From an uncultured Brevibacillus sp. (GTDB lineage Bacteria; Bacillota; Bacilli; Brevibacillales; Brevibacillaceae): a stretch of DNA of 41,228 nt. Position numbers and translations under genes: made by a program. Each line of letters begins with the position of its first letter. Position 1 is the stretch's first letter. The stretch is taken from assembly GCA_946402065.1 (NCBI GenBank), contig CAMIVR010000031.1, positions 1-41,228 of the forward strand, written 5' to 3'. The notes under the pieces were generated by a model. It was given only the letters and a program-made list of their open reading frames with translations, ran no database searches and was not told where the DNA came from. Shown here piece by piece: positions 7,294 to 17,399 of the stretch.

Positions 7294-7485
7294 TCAACCG
7301 CCTACACTTTCCCGCTCCCCGGACAGGACCAAGCCGATGTGTTTGCCCGACATCCGCTCGAGCGTTGCCGTTGATTGGGGATAAAAAGCTGCGTAATAGC
7401 AGAATCCGGCAATCGCGGAGAAAGCCCGCAATATACTCGTCCCCAAAACGCAGGGACACCTCATGACCGGCTTGCTCTGCCCCAT
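7294..7485 (-). pseudogene. Decayed fragment, possibly the C-terminus of a PLP threonine dehydratase
   Basis: The last residues read YPQSTATLERMSGKHIGLVLSG. The GKxxGxVLSGGN motif is the typical end of the fold-type II threonine/serine dehydratase catalytic domain. The upstream frame is scrambled: a parallel frame through the same DNA is also open and neither gives a continuous domain. No start or SD is apparent. I suggest a frameshifted remnant; the identification rests on one motif. Confidence 0.3.
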
Positions 7486-7607
7486 GTCGGGACGGCTTGG
7501 GCAAAGGCGGCGGTATTGCCATTACGCCTTGGACTGCTGACGAGTACTTCGTTTAAAGTAATTGACACTGATTGATTGTCCATTGGCGCAATTTGGGCAC
7601 CACACGA

Positions 7608-7634
7608 AAAAAGCTCCTTTCGCAGGAGCTTTTT
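7608..7634. terminator. Bidirectional terminator next to hrpB
   Basis: AAAAAGCTCCT pairs with AGGAGCTTTTT over an 11-bp stem with a 5-base loop. It begins at the hrpB stop codon on the minus strand and has T-runs in both directions. Confidence 0.9.
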
Positions 7635-10153
7635 CACTTATGGCCTTCCTCTTTTCGCGGCCTCACCCGATTTGTCGGCACAGCCTCATTCGGATCGTCC
7701 GGCCAGTAATGCTTCGGATACCGCCCCTTTAAATCCTTCTTCACTTCAAAATACGTATGCCGCCAAAAACTGGCCAGGTCGCGTGTGACCTGCACCGGCC
7801 GTTGCGCCGGTGAGAGCAGGTGCAAGGTTACCGGCACTCTCCCGCCAGCGATACGGGGTGTATCCTGCAGACCAAACATCTCTTGCAGCCGAACCGAGAG
7901 AATGGGAGCCACAGGGTCGCTGTAATCGACGGGAATCCGCGAACCGCTCGGCACGACAATATGGGTTGGTGCAGACACATCCAATACCCGCCGCTGGTCC
8001 CAGCTTAACGTTGCTTCCAAAATGGCCGTGAGATTCAAGCGTTTGAGATCGTTGCTGGTTTTCATCCCATACAGATGCGGCTCCAGCCACTCTCCGAGCG
8101 TTGCTTTCAACGCTTCGTCTGAGCAATCCGGCCATTGGTCTGCATCCAGCTGGCGCAAAAAGACAAGCCGCTGCTGCAGCTGGCGTGCCGATTTGGTCCA
8201 TGGCAACAGATCCAGTCCCTCCAACGCGATTCCTTCCATCAAAGCAGCCGCAATCTCACCGGGGTCTGCGTCGACAAGTGGCTGTTCTTTCATGACCAAC
8301 GCCCCCAGTCGCACCCGTCTTCTCGCCTGAACGCCCTTTGCCTCTGTGTCCCAGGCGATTACCGTCTCTTCCTGAAGCAGTTCGCTGCAATAGCGTTCCA
8401 GCTCATCGCGTTCAATCGCGGCGGCAAGAAAAATCCTGCTATCCGCCCCCTGATCGTCCAGCTCCGCTGCAACCAGATATGTCGCGTTGGACAATGGCTG
8501 TGGCGGCCCGTCGATCACTGCTCCCCGACCATTGCTGAGCAAAAAGCGACCGTTTCCCCTGCGCTGAGCGATCCGATCCGGATAGGCAAACGCCAGCAGC
8601 AAACCGCACGCATCAGCATGCCTGTCGTCGGTTTCAACCAGACGCAGCTCGCGTTTCAACTGCTGCGCCTCGTGCCAAATCCGCTTGCAGGCCGCTGTAT
8701 CGGAGCTTGCGTATTTCTGCCCATGACTCACTTCTGATCCTGTCGCAACAGCTCGCAGGACCTCCAAACGCAGCCGCAAATCAACATCATCACGTCTGTA
8801 AAAATCTCGCTCCGCAAGCATTGCGGCCAACTCGCAGGCCACACCTCCGTATCCGAGCGGCATTGCCGCAAGGATCATATGCGCAAGCCTCGGCGTCAGC
8901 CCCATTTCCGCCATCTTCCGTCCATGCGGTGTAGCGGCATGACGATCCGTTACTGCTCCCAGCTGCTGCAAAAGGCCAAGCGCCTGTGCATAAGCAGCGG
9001 CAGGGGGAGGATCGAGCCAGCTTAACTCGGCCGGGTCAGCCACACCCCAAACGGCAAGCTCCAATGCAAGTGCCGCCAGGTCTGTCTCTCTGATCTCGGG
9101 CGAGCTTCGCGGCTGCAAGCTTTGATCTTCCTGCTCCGTCCACATCCGATAGCATACGCCAGGCCCCAAACGCCCCGCTCGCCCTCTGCGCTGGTCTGCC
9201 GATGCCCGCGACACCGGAACGGTTATGAGGCGCGTCATTCCCGTTCGCGGCGAAAACTTCGGTACACGCATGAGCCCGCTGTCAATCACGATGCGAACCC
9301 CCTCCACCGTCAAACTCGTCTCGGCGATCGACGTGGCCAGGACGATTTTCCGCTCGTTTGCACGCCCTGGCGAAATCGCTCTGTCCTGCGCTTCTTGCGA
9401 CAGATTGCCATACAGTGGTGCGATGACGACCTGCTCGGGAATCCCCGCTTCAGCTAGCATGCTCTGCACCCTGCGGATTTCCCCCGCTCCTGGCAAAAAG
9501 ACAAGCACATCGCCCTCATGCTTCTCCATCGCCTGGACAATACTGCGCACGACTGCAGACTCCAATCGCCCCTCGAGCCTCCGCTCTAAAAAATGCGTTT
9601 CGATTGGAAATACGCGTCCTTCGCTGTTGATCACCGGCGCCCCTCCGAGCAGGGCTGCCAGCGGTTCCGCTTCCAGCGTCGCCGACATGATCAGAATGCG
9701 CAAATTGTCGCGCAGGATGGCTTGGGACTGCAAGCAAAGCGCCAATCCGAGATCGGCATGCACATTCCGCTCGTGAAACTCGTCAAAAATGACGATCCCT
9801 ACCCCTTCAAGCGCAGGATCAGCCTGCAGCATTCGGGTTAACACGCCTTCGGTGATGACCTCGATGCGGGTGTTCGGTCCAGCCTTTGTATCGTTTCGCA
9901 CACGGTAGCCGACTGTTGCCCCGACCTGTTCGCCAAGCGATGCCGCCATGAAGCGCGCTGCTGCACGCGCTGCCAATCGCCTTGGTTCCAGCAAAATAAT
10001 CCGTTGATTGGCAAGCCATGGTTCAGCCAACAAAGCCAGCGGGACACGGGTCGTCTTGCCCGCTCCCGGCTGCGCAGTCAAGATGGCGTTCCGCTTTGTC
10101 AGCAGTGTCTGCAATAGCTCCGGTACTACCTGATCGACAGGCAATTGATTCAT
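7634..10153 (-). CDS. hrpB: ATP-dependent helicase HrpB (DEAH-box)
   Basis: An 839-residue DEAH/RHA-type helicase, the normal size for HrpB. Walker A AQPGAGKTT lies near residue 28, the Walker B/DExH box is IVIFDEFHERN near 125, motif III is SATLEAEPL, and motif VI is QRRGRAGRLGPG. The C-terminal half carries the HrpB-specific region, ending near PVQVTRDLASFWRHTYFEVK then KDLKGRYPKHYWPDDPNEA, a family hallmark. I use the ATG at 10153 with AAGGA upstream; an extra 18 codons open to 10207 but include the SD. The gene is monocistronic, bounded by a terminator, and divergent from the PstS-like gene. Its RNA-related role in bacteria is poorly defined. Confidence 0.95.
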   Translation of the reverse strand: MNQLPVDQVVPELLQTLLTKRNAILTAQPGAGKTTRVPLALLAEPWLANQRIILLEPRRLAARAAARFMAASLGEQVGATVGYRVRNDTKAGPNTRIEVITEGVLTRMLQADPALEGVGIVIFDEFHERNVHADLGLALCLQSQAILRDNLRILIMSATLEAEPLAALLGGAPVINSEGRVFPIETHFLERRLEGRLESAVVRSIVQAMEKHEGDVLVFLPGAGEIRRVQSMLAEAGIPEQVVIAPLYGNLSQEAQDRAISPGRANERKIVLATSIAETSLTVEGVRIVIDSGLMRVPKFSPRTGMTRLITVPVSRASADQRRGRAGRLGPGVCYRMWTEQEDQSLQPRSSPEIRETDLAALALELAVWGVADPAELSWLDPPPAAAYAQALGLLQQLGAVTDRHAATPHGRKMAEMGLTPRLAHMILAAMPLGYGGVACELAAMLAERDFYRRDDVDLRLRLEVLRAVATGSEVSHGQKYASSDTAACKRIWHEAQQLKRELRLVETDDRHADACGLLLAFAYPDRIAQRRGNGRFLLSNGRGAVIDGPPQPLSNATYLVAAELDDQGADSRIFLAAAIERDELERYCSELLQEETVIAWDTEAKGVQARRRVRLGALVMKEQPLVDADPGEIAAALMEGIALEGLDLLPWTKSARQLQQRLVFLRQLDADQWPDCSDEALKATLGEWLEPHLYGMKTSNDLKRLNLTAILEATLSWDQRRVLDVSAPTHIVVPSGSRIPVDYSDPVAPILSVRLQEMFGLQDTPRIAGGRVPVTLHLLSPAQRPVQVTRDLASFWRHTYFEVKKDLKGRYPKHYWPDDPNEAVPTNRVRPRKEEGHK

Positions 10154-10318
10154 GGATTCCTTCACCTCATTTTGTTCACCTCCAAATTCTAGCTGAATCC
10201 CGGGCATAGGGACAAGGCAAATGCATGAGGCAGGGCATATAAGGTTATATTGATATTTTCCTTCCCAATCTTTTACATTCTCTTATAATAGACATAAGAA
10301 CCGTTTGGGAGGATATCC

Positions 10319-11479
10319 ATGAAATTACTGGAAAAAATAATCGTGTGCCTGACGTTGGCTATCGGTATTGCGATTCTCGGGTTTTTCGCGATGATTTTTA
10401 CAGCGCTGAACGGCGGTCAGAAATTCTACACGCCGCTGACGATCGTCATCGCCGTTGCCCTTATCGTGTTTGTGATCGTTCGCATGTTCACTCGCATCCG
10501 TCCCCGAATTTTCAAGGGAATGCTTGTCGGTTTTTTTATCGCTGTCGCCGTGAGCATTACCGGATACGAGATCAATGACGCGTATGTGAACAGCATTCCC
10601 ACCGTGGCTGAGCAAGACGTTGATCTGACAAGGTTCCAGCCTTTCCGGGAAAATAACCAACTCAAAACGCTGGACCAGCCCTCGACCCTTACGCTTTCTT
10701 CCGATCTGCCGAAAATGGACGGGGCGACGGCGCTGTATCCGTTGTATGCCGCTTTTGCCCAAGCTGTATATCCCCAAAAGGAGTACAGCCTTGATTACGG
10801 CGACGTCATTGTGAGCAAGACCCCTGAAGCGTACAAGAACCTGATCGATGGCAGGGTAGATATCATCTTTGTCGCCGGTCCGTCTGAACAGCAGCTGGCC
10901 GAAGCCGCGGAAAAAGGCGTCGAGCTGAAGCTGACGCCGATCGGCCGCGAAGCGTTCGTCTTTTTCGTCAACTCGGCCAACCCGGTGAAAGGCCTGACAA
11001 CAGCGCAAATTCAAGCTATCTACTCAGGGAAGATAACTAACTGGCAGGACGTCGGCGGCCGCAATGAAGCGATTCGCGCCTTCCAGCGTCCGAAGAACAG
11101 CGGCAGCCAAACCAGGCTCGAGAAGATCATGGCTGACAACGAGCTGATGGCCCCGCCGCAGGAAGACGTGGTTACCGGCATGGGGGGAATTATAGAAAAA
11201 ACATCAGACTACCGAAACTATCAAAATGCGCTCGGCTATTCCTTCCTCTACTTCGCAACGGAGATGGTCCGTAACGGCAATATCCGTCTGCTGGAGATCG
11301 ACGGAATTGCCCCGAATAAACATACCATCGCCGACAAAACGTACCCGTTGGCGGCAGAGTTCTACGCGGTGACCGCAGGCAGCAAAAATCCGAACGTCGC
11401 TCGTCTCATCGAATGGATCTTGTCTCCCCAGGGCCAATCGCTTGTGGAAAAGACAGGTTATACACCGCTCGCGCCTTGA
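10319..11479 (+). CDS. PstS-like substrate-binding protein with an N-terminal membrane anchor
   Basis: 386 residues. The first ~85 contain three predicted transmembrane helices (about 7-29, 40-57 and 66-84) instead of a cleavable signal or lipobox. From about 105 on it is a PBP-like_2/PstS fold: MDGATALYPLYAAFAQAVY, DIIFVAGPSEQQ, IGREAFVFFVNSANPVKGLT, QIQAIYSGKITNWQDVGG and RPKNSGSQT are the phosphate-binding-family blocks. The SD GGGAGG precedes the ATG. No pstCAB genes are nearby, so it probably acts as a membrane-tethered binding or sensing protein rather than as an importer subunit (inference). A TATAAT -10 lies at about 10284-10289 without a good -35. A terminator follows. Confidence 0.85.
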   Translation: MKLLEKIIVCLTLAIGIAILGFFAMIFTALNGGQKFYTPLTIVIAVALIVFVIVRMFTRIRPRIFKGMLVGFFIAVAVSITGYEINDAYVNSIPTVAEQDVDLTRFQPFRENNQLKTLDQPSTLTLSSDLPKMDGATALYPLYAAFAQAVYPQKEYSLDYGDVIVSKTPEAYKNLIDGRVDIIFVAGPSEQQLAEAAEKGVELKLTPIGREAFVFFVNSANPVKGLTTAQIQAIYSGKITNWQDVGGRNEAIRAFQRPKNSGSQTRLEKIMADNELMAPPQEDVVTGMGGIIEKTSDYRNYQNALGYSFLYFATEMVRNGNIRLLEIDGIAPNKHTIADKTYPLAAEFYAVTAGSKNPNVARLIEWILSPQGQSLVEKTGYTPLAP

Positions 11480-11547
11480 CTGCACTATGGCAAACGACGC
11501 TCTGGATATCGCGCAAAGGGCTTACTTCTCCCGAAAAGTTTGCAGCA

Positions 11548-11584
11548 AAGAAGAGTGCGCCGCTACCAGGCACGCACTCTTCTT
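11548..11584. terminator. Hairpin between convergent genes
   Basis: The 12-bp stem AAGAAGAGTGCG/CGCACTCTTCTT separates the PstS-like gene from the LLM gene. T-runs are short, so it is a likely but not ideal bidirectional terminator. Confidence 0.65.
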
Positions 11585-11635
11585 CGCGCGCTTTCCGTTC
11601 CATCTGAACGTCCCTGCTCCCGCCATAGACGGCGC

Positions 11636-12706
11636 TTATTTCGCTCCCTCGATTCGGGCCAGCTCCTTGCGAACGATCGGGGCGACCTTGGTCCCGAGCA
11701 GTTCAATCGACCGCAGCACGTCGCGATGCGGCATCGTCCCGACATTCACATGCAGGAAGAACCGCGTAACGCCCAAATTTTTGCGCAGCAGAATGATTTT
11801 TTCCGCGACGTATTCAGGGTCGCCGACATAGAGGGCGCCGCGCAGCCCGCGTGCGGCATCGAACGTCGCCCGGCTGTAATGCTGACCCCATCCCCGCTCG
11901 CGCCCGATGACGTTCATCTGCGCCTGCGTCGGCGGGAAAAACAGCTCGGCAGCCTGCTCCGTCGTTTCCCCGACAAAGCCGTGGGAATGCGTCGCAATCG
12001 GCAGCGTGGCCGGATCGTGCCCGGCTCGTGCCGCTGCCCGCTTATAAAGAGAGACTAACGTAGCAAACGACTCAGGCATTCCGCCAATAATCGCAAAGGC
12101 AATCGGGAGCCCGAGCAGCCCTGCCCGGATTGCCGACTCCGGGGTTCCGCCGCTGGCAATCCACACAGGCAGCGGATTTTGCACGGAACGCGGATAGACG
12201 CCCAGGTCATGGATGGCCGGACGATGACCGCCGCGCCACGTCACCTTTTCTGAAGCTCTGATCGCCAGCAGCAATTCCAGCTTTTCTTCGAACAACTCGT
12301 CATAATCGTCCAGTTTATAACCGAATAGCGGAAAAGATTCAATGAACGAACCCCGGCCCGCCATAATTTCGGCTCGTCCGTTCGAAATGCCGTCAAGCGT
12401 GGAAAACGCTTGGTACACGCGAACCGGATCGTCTGAGGACAGCACGGTTACGGCGCTCGTGAGCCGAATCCGCTTGGTCATGGGCGCCGCCGCTGCCAGT
12501 ACGACAGCAGGCGCGGTACCGGCGTAATCCGGCCGATGATGCTCGCCTATTCCGTACACATCAAGGCCGACCTGGTCGGCCAGAACAATCTCCTCAACCG
12601 CATTGCGCAGCCGTTCGGCATGGCTGATGACCTTCCCTGTCACCGGGTCCGGTGTCGTCTCCAAAAACGTACTGATTCCTATTTCCATCATTGCCGGATC
12701 GGCCAT
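11636..12706 (-). CDS. LLM-class flavin-dependent oxidoreductase
   Basis: A 356-residue luciferase-like monooxygenase family TIM barrel. Diagnostic blocks: the EIGISTFLE start, [15 protein letters not shown] (the GxxxxxxxEHH substrate/flavin strand), [53 protein letters not shown] and the C-terminal [14 protein letters not shown]. These enzymes use FMNH2 or F420H2; the substrate is unknown, and in Firmicutes FMN is more likely. The ATG at 12706 has GGGGGAG seven bases upstream. It is monocistronic with a recognisable promoter (12733-12760). Nothing looks damaged. Confidence 0.9.
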   Translation of the reverse strand: MADPAMMEIGISTFLETTPDPVTGKVISHAERLRNAVEEIVLADQVGLDVYGIGEHHRPDYAGTAPAVVLAAAAPMTKRIRLTSAVTVLSSDDPVRVYQAFSTLDGISNGRAEIMAGRGSFIESFPLFGYKLDDYDELFEEKLELLLAIRASEKVTWRGGHRPAIHDLGVYPRSVQNPLPVWIASGGTPESAIRAGLLGLPIAFAIIGGMPESFATLVSLYKRAAARAGHDPATLPIATHSHGFVGETTEQAAELFFPPTQAQMNVIGRERGWGQHYSRATFDAARGLRGALYVGDPEYVAEKIILLRKNLGVTRFFLHVNVGTMPHRDVLRSIELLGTKVAPIVRKELARIEGAK

Positions 12707-12732
12707 TTTGACTCTCCCCCTTCGTTATTTAT

Positions 12733-12760
12733 AGTTTATCATTTATTTTTTGTTTCTCAA
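12733..12760 (-). promoter_or_regulatory. Promoter of the LLM oxidoreductase gene
   Basis: Minus-strand -35 TTGAGA (12755-12760) and -10 TAAACT (12733-12738) are separated by 16 AT-rich bases, about 25 bases upstream of the start codon. Confidence 0.6.
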
Positions 12761-12944
12761 CTTTTGTAAGTAAACCCTCCTCTCACCCGCATGCACGCAA
12801 ACGCCGTTATAGCCACCGCTTCCATCAAACAAGGCACCTTACGCCGGACCATTCGTGCTTGCGCCTTTATCTGAAAGCATGATAGGATCAATGCAAGCGA
12901 TTAAAATACCGAACGGAATTCGATATCTCAAAGGTGTGATTGAC

Positions 12945-13691
12945 ATGGAGCAAAAATACGCTGTCCCCGCACTGGATCGGGCCCATGCCGTATTGACGCT
13001 GCTTACGGAAGAGCCGAACAAATGGAAATTGTCCGATCTGTCCAAGCGTTTGGGCATCAGCAAAAGCACGCTGTACTCACTCTTGCTGACCATGGAGCGC
13101 TTGCAGTGGATCAGCCGGGATCGGAATGAAACATATTCGCTCGGGAGCGCCCTGGGCGATTTCGGCAGCGCCTATTTTCGCCAGTACGACCTCATTGAAG
13201 AATTTCGCCGAACGGCCGAACCGGTCATGCGCAAGCTCCAGGAATCCATTCAGCTGGGCCGCCTGGATGGCAGCGATGTGCTGTATCTGGCGAAAATCGA
13301 AGCTCCTTCGCCCGTCCAGATGGTGTCCGGCCCGGGCGCCCGCTTTCCGGCTCATGCGACCGGTCTGGGCAAATCGTTGATGCTGGATATGGATGCCGAG
13401 CAGGTTCGCCGCATCCTGCCGGAGGATCCTTTGCCCAAAATAACGGTGCATACGCTCGGCACCCGCGAAGCATTTTTGCAAGAGCTGGACAACGTTCGCA
13501 AAGCAGGCTACTCCCAGGACATCCAGGAAGTTGTCATGGGCTTTTGCTGTGTCGCAGCCCCTATTCGCCGCAAAGGTGAAGTCGTTGCTGCGGTCAGCTG
13601 CTCGATGCCGATCCATCATTGGGAAGGCAAAAAAAGCGACGCGATTGAAGAAATTTGCACTTTGGCCAGACGGTTGTCGACAAATCTCTAA
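12945..13691 (+). CDS. IclR-family transcriptional regulator
   Basis: 248 residues. The N-terminal winged helix-turn-helix (about 5-65) reads PALDRAHAVLTLLTEEPNKW then KLSDLSKRLGISKSTLYSLL. The C-terminal IclR effector (GAF-like) domain is seen in GARFPAHATGLGKSLM, GYSQDIQEVVMGFCCVAAPI and VVAAVSCSMP. I start at the ATG at 12945 with AAAGGTG upstream; the open frame extends 30 codons further without support. It lies directly upstream of malate synthase G in the same orientation. IclR represses the glyoxylate bypass in enterobacteria, so control of the next gene is a natural inference, backed by the palindrome at 13883-13898. Confidence 0.92.
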   Translation: MEQKYAVPALDRAHAVLTLLTEEPNKWKLSDLSKRLGISKSTLYSLLLTMERLQWISRDRNETYSLGSALGDFGSAYFRQYDLIEEFRRTAEPVMRKLQESIQLGRLDGSDVLYLAKIEAPSPVQMVSGPGARFPAHATGLGKSLMLDMDAEQVRRILPEDPLPKITVHTLGTREAFLQELDNVRKAGYSQDIQEVVMGFCCVAAPIRRKGEVVAAVSCSMPIHHWEGKKSDAIEEICTLARRLSTNL

Positions 13692-13743
13692 TGCCTGTCC
13701 GGTTTTCCCGAAATTGCAGCCAAAAAATTTGAACGCCAGCGCT

Positions 13744-13779
13744 AAAACCCGCTCTCCCGTTGATGGTCGAGCGGGTTTT
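13744..13779 (+). terminator. Terminator after the IclR gene
   Basis: The 11-bp stem AAAACCCGCTC/GAGCGGGTTTT separates the IclR gene from malate synthase, so the two are transcribed independently. Confidence 0.85.
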
Positions 13780-13882
13780 GTCTGGAGAAATGCTTGCAAA
13801 TGAGTCAGAATTGTCGCTGGATTCTGATTGACTTATGCGAAAAACTGTGGGAAGATGTTTTCAACGCAAAATACAGAACATC

Positions 13883-13898
13883 GTTCATTATAATGAAC
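13883..13898. promoter_or_regulatory. Perfect 16-bp palindrome, candidate IclR operator
   Basis: GTTCATTATAATGAAC is fully self-complementary and contains a TATAAT that could be the -10 of the malate synthase promoter. It lies 140 bases upstream of the glcB start and downstream of the IclR gene. TTC-N-GAA-type palindromes are usual for IclR-family sites. Binding is inferred. Confidence 0.6.
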
Positions 13899-14037
13899 AA
13901 CATGATGAAATCACATTATTTACCAGTCACACCGACTATCGTTTCGGAATTGCGGCTGTTCGCTTCCCGTATCGGTGCGGACTGTGTGAAAACGAGTAAA
14001 GCCCATCCGGTTATAATCAGTAAAGGAGTGTTTTTGT

Positions 14038-16221
14038 ATGAACGAGTACATCAAAGTAGGCAATCTTCAGGTTGCGTCAGAGCTTTACCAATTTGTTAAC
14101 GCGGAAGCGCTGCCCGGCAGTGGATTGACAACAGAACAGTTCTGGGCGGATTTTGATGCGCTCATCCACGACCTGGCCCCCAAAAACAAAGCGTTATTGA
14201 CCAAACGGAACGAATTGCAGCACGCGATCAATGAGTGGCATAAACAAAACCGGAATCATTTTGAGCCCGCAGCGTACAAATCATTTTTGCAAGCAATCGG
14301 CTATCTCGAACCGGAAGTCGAAGATTTTCAGATTGCGACCGCAGATGTAGATAGTGAAATCGCCGTGCAGGCCGGCCCGCAGCTCGTCGTTCCGGTAAAC
14401 AACGCCCGTTATGCCCTGAATGCCGCGAACGCCCGCTGGGGAAGCCTGTACGACGCGCTGTATGGAACCGATGCGATTGACGAGGATGGCGGGGCCGAAC
14501 GCACAACTGCCTACAATCCTGTCCGCGGCGAGAAAGTCATCGCCTATGCCAGAGGCTTTCTCGATCAAGCGGCTCCCTTGGCGGGACACTCACATGCCGA
14601 GGCAGTGCAGTATGCAATCGTCGACAGTCAGTTGTCCGTTCAGCTTGCCGACGGGACAAAAACCGGCCTCATAGATACTGCCAAACTAGTTGGTTATCGC
14701 GGCGAATCTACAAATCCTGAAGCGATTTTGCTGCGAAACAACGGGCTGACGTTCGAGATTCAAATCGACCGGAATCATCCGATCGGGGCTACGGATCCGG
14801 CCGGTGTGAAAGATATTCTCCTGGAAGCGGCGCTGACGACGATCATGGATTGCGAAGACTCGGTTGCGGCTGTGGACGCCGAAGACAAGGTGCTCGTGTA
14901 CAGCAATTGGCTGGGCCTGATGAAAGGCAGCTTGTCCGCCGCTTTCGCCAAAGGCGATAAAACCGTGACGCGAACAATGAACCCGGACCGCACCTACACG
15001 TCCCCTGCCGGAGAGCCATGCACCCTAAAAGGCCGCTCATTGCTGCTCGTTCGCAACGTCGGGCACTTGATGACGATTAACGCCATACTCGATCGCGATG
15101 GTCAGGAAGTTCCTGAAGGCATTCTCGATGCCGTTATCACCAGCCTGATCGCCAAGCACGATCTGTTGGCGAACGGTCGGTACAAGAATTCCGCTACAGG
15201 CTCGATCTACATCGTCAAGCCGAAAATGCACGGCTCGGAAGAAGCGGCGTTTGCCAATGAGCTGTTCGACCGGGTAGAGGATATGCTCGGTCTAAAGCGA
15301 AACACGCTGAAAATCGGGGTGATGGATGAGGAACGCCGCACGTCTTTGAACCTGAAAGCGTGCATTCGGCAAGTGAAGGACAGAATTGTCTTTATCAATA
15401 CCGGATTCCTGGACCGAACCGGCGACGAAATGCACACGTCAATGGAAGCGGGCCCGATGATTCGCAAGCATATGATGAAAACGTCGACGTGGTTGCAGGC
15501 CTACGAACGGTCAAACGTGGGCATCGGTCTGGCGTGCGGCTTGCAAGGGCGCGCGCAGATCGGCAAAGGCATGTGGGCAATGCCCGACTTGATGAAGGAA
15601 ATGCTGAAGCAAAAAATCAGTCAACTCGAAGCAGGCTGCAATACGGCCTGGGTGCCATCCCCTACCGCAGCGGTCTTGCACGCGCTCCACTACCATCAAG
15701 TCGATGTGCAGAACGTTCAAAACCGATTAAAAGAATCCATCACGGATTTGTGCGACGATATCCTGACCATTCCCGTTGTTGAGCGCCCTGAATGGAGCCC
15801 GGAAGAAATCCAGCAGGAGCTGGACAATAATGCCCAAGGCATCCTGGGCTATGTCGTTCGCTGGGTTGAGCAAGGCATCGGTTGCTCCAAGGTACCCGAT
15901 ATCAACAACATCGGGCTGATGGAAGACAGGGCCACTCTGCGCATATCCAGCCAGCACATGGCCAACTGGCTGCACCACGGAATTTGCACCGAGGAACAGA
16001 TCATGGAAACGATGCGGCGCATGGCCAAAGTCGTTGATGCGCAAAACGCCGGAGATCCTGCCTACCGCCCGATGGCGGAAGACTTCGACAGCTCTGTAGC
16101 CTTCCAGGCAGCGTGCGAGCTGGTGCTGCAAGGCTATGAACAGCCAAACGGCTACACCGAGCCGATCTTGCATCGCAGACGCATCGAGTTTAAAGCCAAA
16201 CAGGCAGCCAAAGCGATCTGA
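14038..16221 (+). CDS. glcB: Malate synthase G
   Basis: A 727-residue enzyme that condenses glyoxylate with acetyl-CoA to malate (glyoxylate bypass and glycolate use; cytosolic). The length is that of the G isoform (~720), not the shorter A isoform. Seen motifs: [20 protein letters not shown] (conserved acidic loop), [12 protein letters not shown] with the catalytic Arg, [35 protein letters not shown] and [20 protein letters not shown]. The SD AAAGGAG lies ten bases before the ATG. No isocitrate lyase gene lies beside it. It is preceded by the IclR gene and a palindromic operator candidate, and followed by a terminator. Confidence 0.97.
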   Translation: MNEYIKVGNLQVASELYQFVNAEALPGSGLTTEQFWADFDALIHDLAPKNKALLTKRNELQHAINEWHKQNRNHFEPAAYKSFLQAIGYLEPEVEDFQIATADVDSEIAVQAGPQLVVPVNNARYALNAANARWGSLYDALYGTDAIDEDGGAERTTAYNPVRGEKVIAYARGFLDQAAPLAGHSHAEAVQYAIVDSQLSVQLADGTKTGLIDTAKLVGYRGESTNPEAILLRNNGLTFEIQIDRNHPIGATDPAGVKDILLEAALTTIMDCEDSVAAVDAEDKVLVYSNWLGLMKGSLSAAFAKGDKTVTRTMNPDRTYTSPAGEPCTLKGRSLLLVRNVGHLMTINAILDRDGQEVPEGILDAVITSLIAKHDLLANGRYKNSATGSIYIVKPKMHGSEEAAFANELFDRVEDMLGLKRNTLKIGVMDEERRTSLNLKACIRQVKDRIVFINTGFLDRTGDEMHTSMEAGPMIRKHMMKTSTWLQAYERSNVGIGLACGLQGRAQIGKGMWAMPDLMKEMLKQKISQLEAGCNTAWVPSPTAAVLHALHYHQVDVQNVQNRLKESITDLCDDILTIPVVERPEWSPEEIQQELDNNAQGILGYVVRWVEQGIGCSKVPDINNIGLMEDRATLRISSQHMANWLHHGICTEEQIMETMRRMAKVVDAQNAGDPAYRPMAEDFDSSVAFQAACELVLQGYEQPNGYTEPILHRRRIEFKAKQAAKAI

Positions 16222-16276
16222 GAATAGAGGAGCACTAGGGTTTCCCGGAATTGGAACCGAATATGGAAAAACACGT

Positions 16277-16315
16277 AACGAGCTGTCGTCGGTTTTCAAC
16301 CGGTGTTAGCTCGTT
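16277..16315 (+). terminator. Terminator after malate synthase
   Basis: AACGAGCT/AGCTCGTT with an inner CGGTTTTCAACCG hairpin, then TTTGTG. It is 56 bases after the glcB stop. Confidence 0.75.
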
Positions 16316-16495
16316 TTGTGTTCGTCAGCCGAATTTTCCAAGTCACGGCTACCGTTTGCTGCATAGGCACCAACACAGTCATCTAGGTATTCACCCGCAT
16401 ATGGTAATGCAGGAGCTTTGAGGAGCGAAGCGTTTCCACATACGGAAACTGTTTGGAGAGGAGCATGCACGCCACTTTTTAGGGGAGGTTACATT

Positions 16496-17257
16496 TTGTA
16501 CAGACCGGTTCGAGGACAGACGAATGGTATCGCTACTCAACCAAGAAACTTTGTTGTGCTTGACATGAAGCAAGCTGACGTCACCGGGGACGGCATACCG
16601 GATCAAGTGATCTTATACGGAAATAAACCTGATGGAGCCGGAATTTTTGCCGATAACATTACACTTGTCATCCAAGACGGATATTCTCACAAGACGACAA
16701 CCGTACCGTTTCAAAACAATGCTGGCTATAATGCCCGGCTCTTTCTGGGGGATTTCTCCAAGGATCATATCCCTGACATTTTGGTCAGTATCGATTCGGG
16801 AGGAAGCGGTGGATATGGCTTCTTCTACATGTATTCCTTCAAAAACAGCGTTCTCCGCAAAATGTTCGATGTCGATCAATACAACAAAACGCATACCTTC
16901 CGTGTGAACTATGAAGACTTTTACAAAGTAGGTGTAGGAAGTCCCCAATTGAACGTCTTCTTTACGATTGACATCAGCTACAAGGGTTACGAGTACTTAT
17001 CCCAGTATTACGACGAAAATGGTAAACTCAAACACCCCGTCCAGGGAGAAGTCCTTGCTTTAGGTGCGCTTTATCCCATCGTGACAAACGAGAAAATGAT
17101 GAGCTATGACTTGCTGGCGTTTCAACGGATTATTGGTACGACGAATGCCGATACATTGGGGTATGTCGAAAATCTTTTGACATGGAATGGCAGTCAATTT
17201 ATATCATCCCGATTGTCAGTATCCATACCTGGTACGAAGCTGATAAGTCTCTACTAA
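16496..17257 (+). CDS. VCBS/FG-GAP-like repeat protein
   Basis: A 253-residue protein starting at TTG (16496), chosen because GGGGAGG lies seven bases upstream; the open frame begins 26 codons earlier without support. DVTGDGIPDQVILYG and GDFSKDHIPDILVSIDSGGS are two FG-GAP-like blades with the DxxxDGxxD calcium-loop pattern, seen in VCBS and integrin-type proteins. No signal peptide is visible, so its location is unclear; similar proteins in Bacillales are often annotated as spore-associated or hypothetical. It is rich in aromatic and polar residues and flanked by terminators on both sides (monocistronic). Confidence 0.75.
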   Translation: MYRPVRGQTNGIATQPRNFVVLDMKQADVTGDGIPDQVILYGNKPDGAGIFADNITLVIQDGYSHKTTTVPFQNNAGYNARLFLGDFSKDHIPDILVSIDSGGSGGYGFFYMYSFKNSVLRKMFDVDQYNKTHTFRVNYEDFYKVGVGSPQLNVFFTIDISYKGYEYLSQYYDENGKLKHPVQGEVLALGALYPIVTNEKMMSYDLLAFQRIIGTTNADTLGYVENLLTWNGSQFISSRLSVSIPGTKLISLY

Positions 17258-17259
17258 CC

Positions 17260-17299
17260 AAAAATCCCGTCCCACTCTGTGTAGTGAAACGGGATTTTT
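17260..17299. terminator. Terminator after the VCBS-like gene
   Basis: The 11-bp stem AAAAATCCCGT/ACGGGATTTTT has T-runs in both directions and lies just after the stop codon at 17255-17257. Confidence 0.9.
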
Positions 17300-17399
17300 T
17301 GGCTCCGCAACCATTCGGAAAAGAACAGACCGACATTGGGTGCGTGTTTTTTGTTTTTGGCAGGTTTTAAATGATAAGGCTTCATCCACCTGACTCGAC

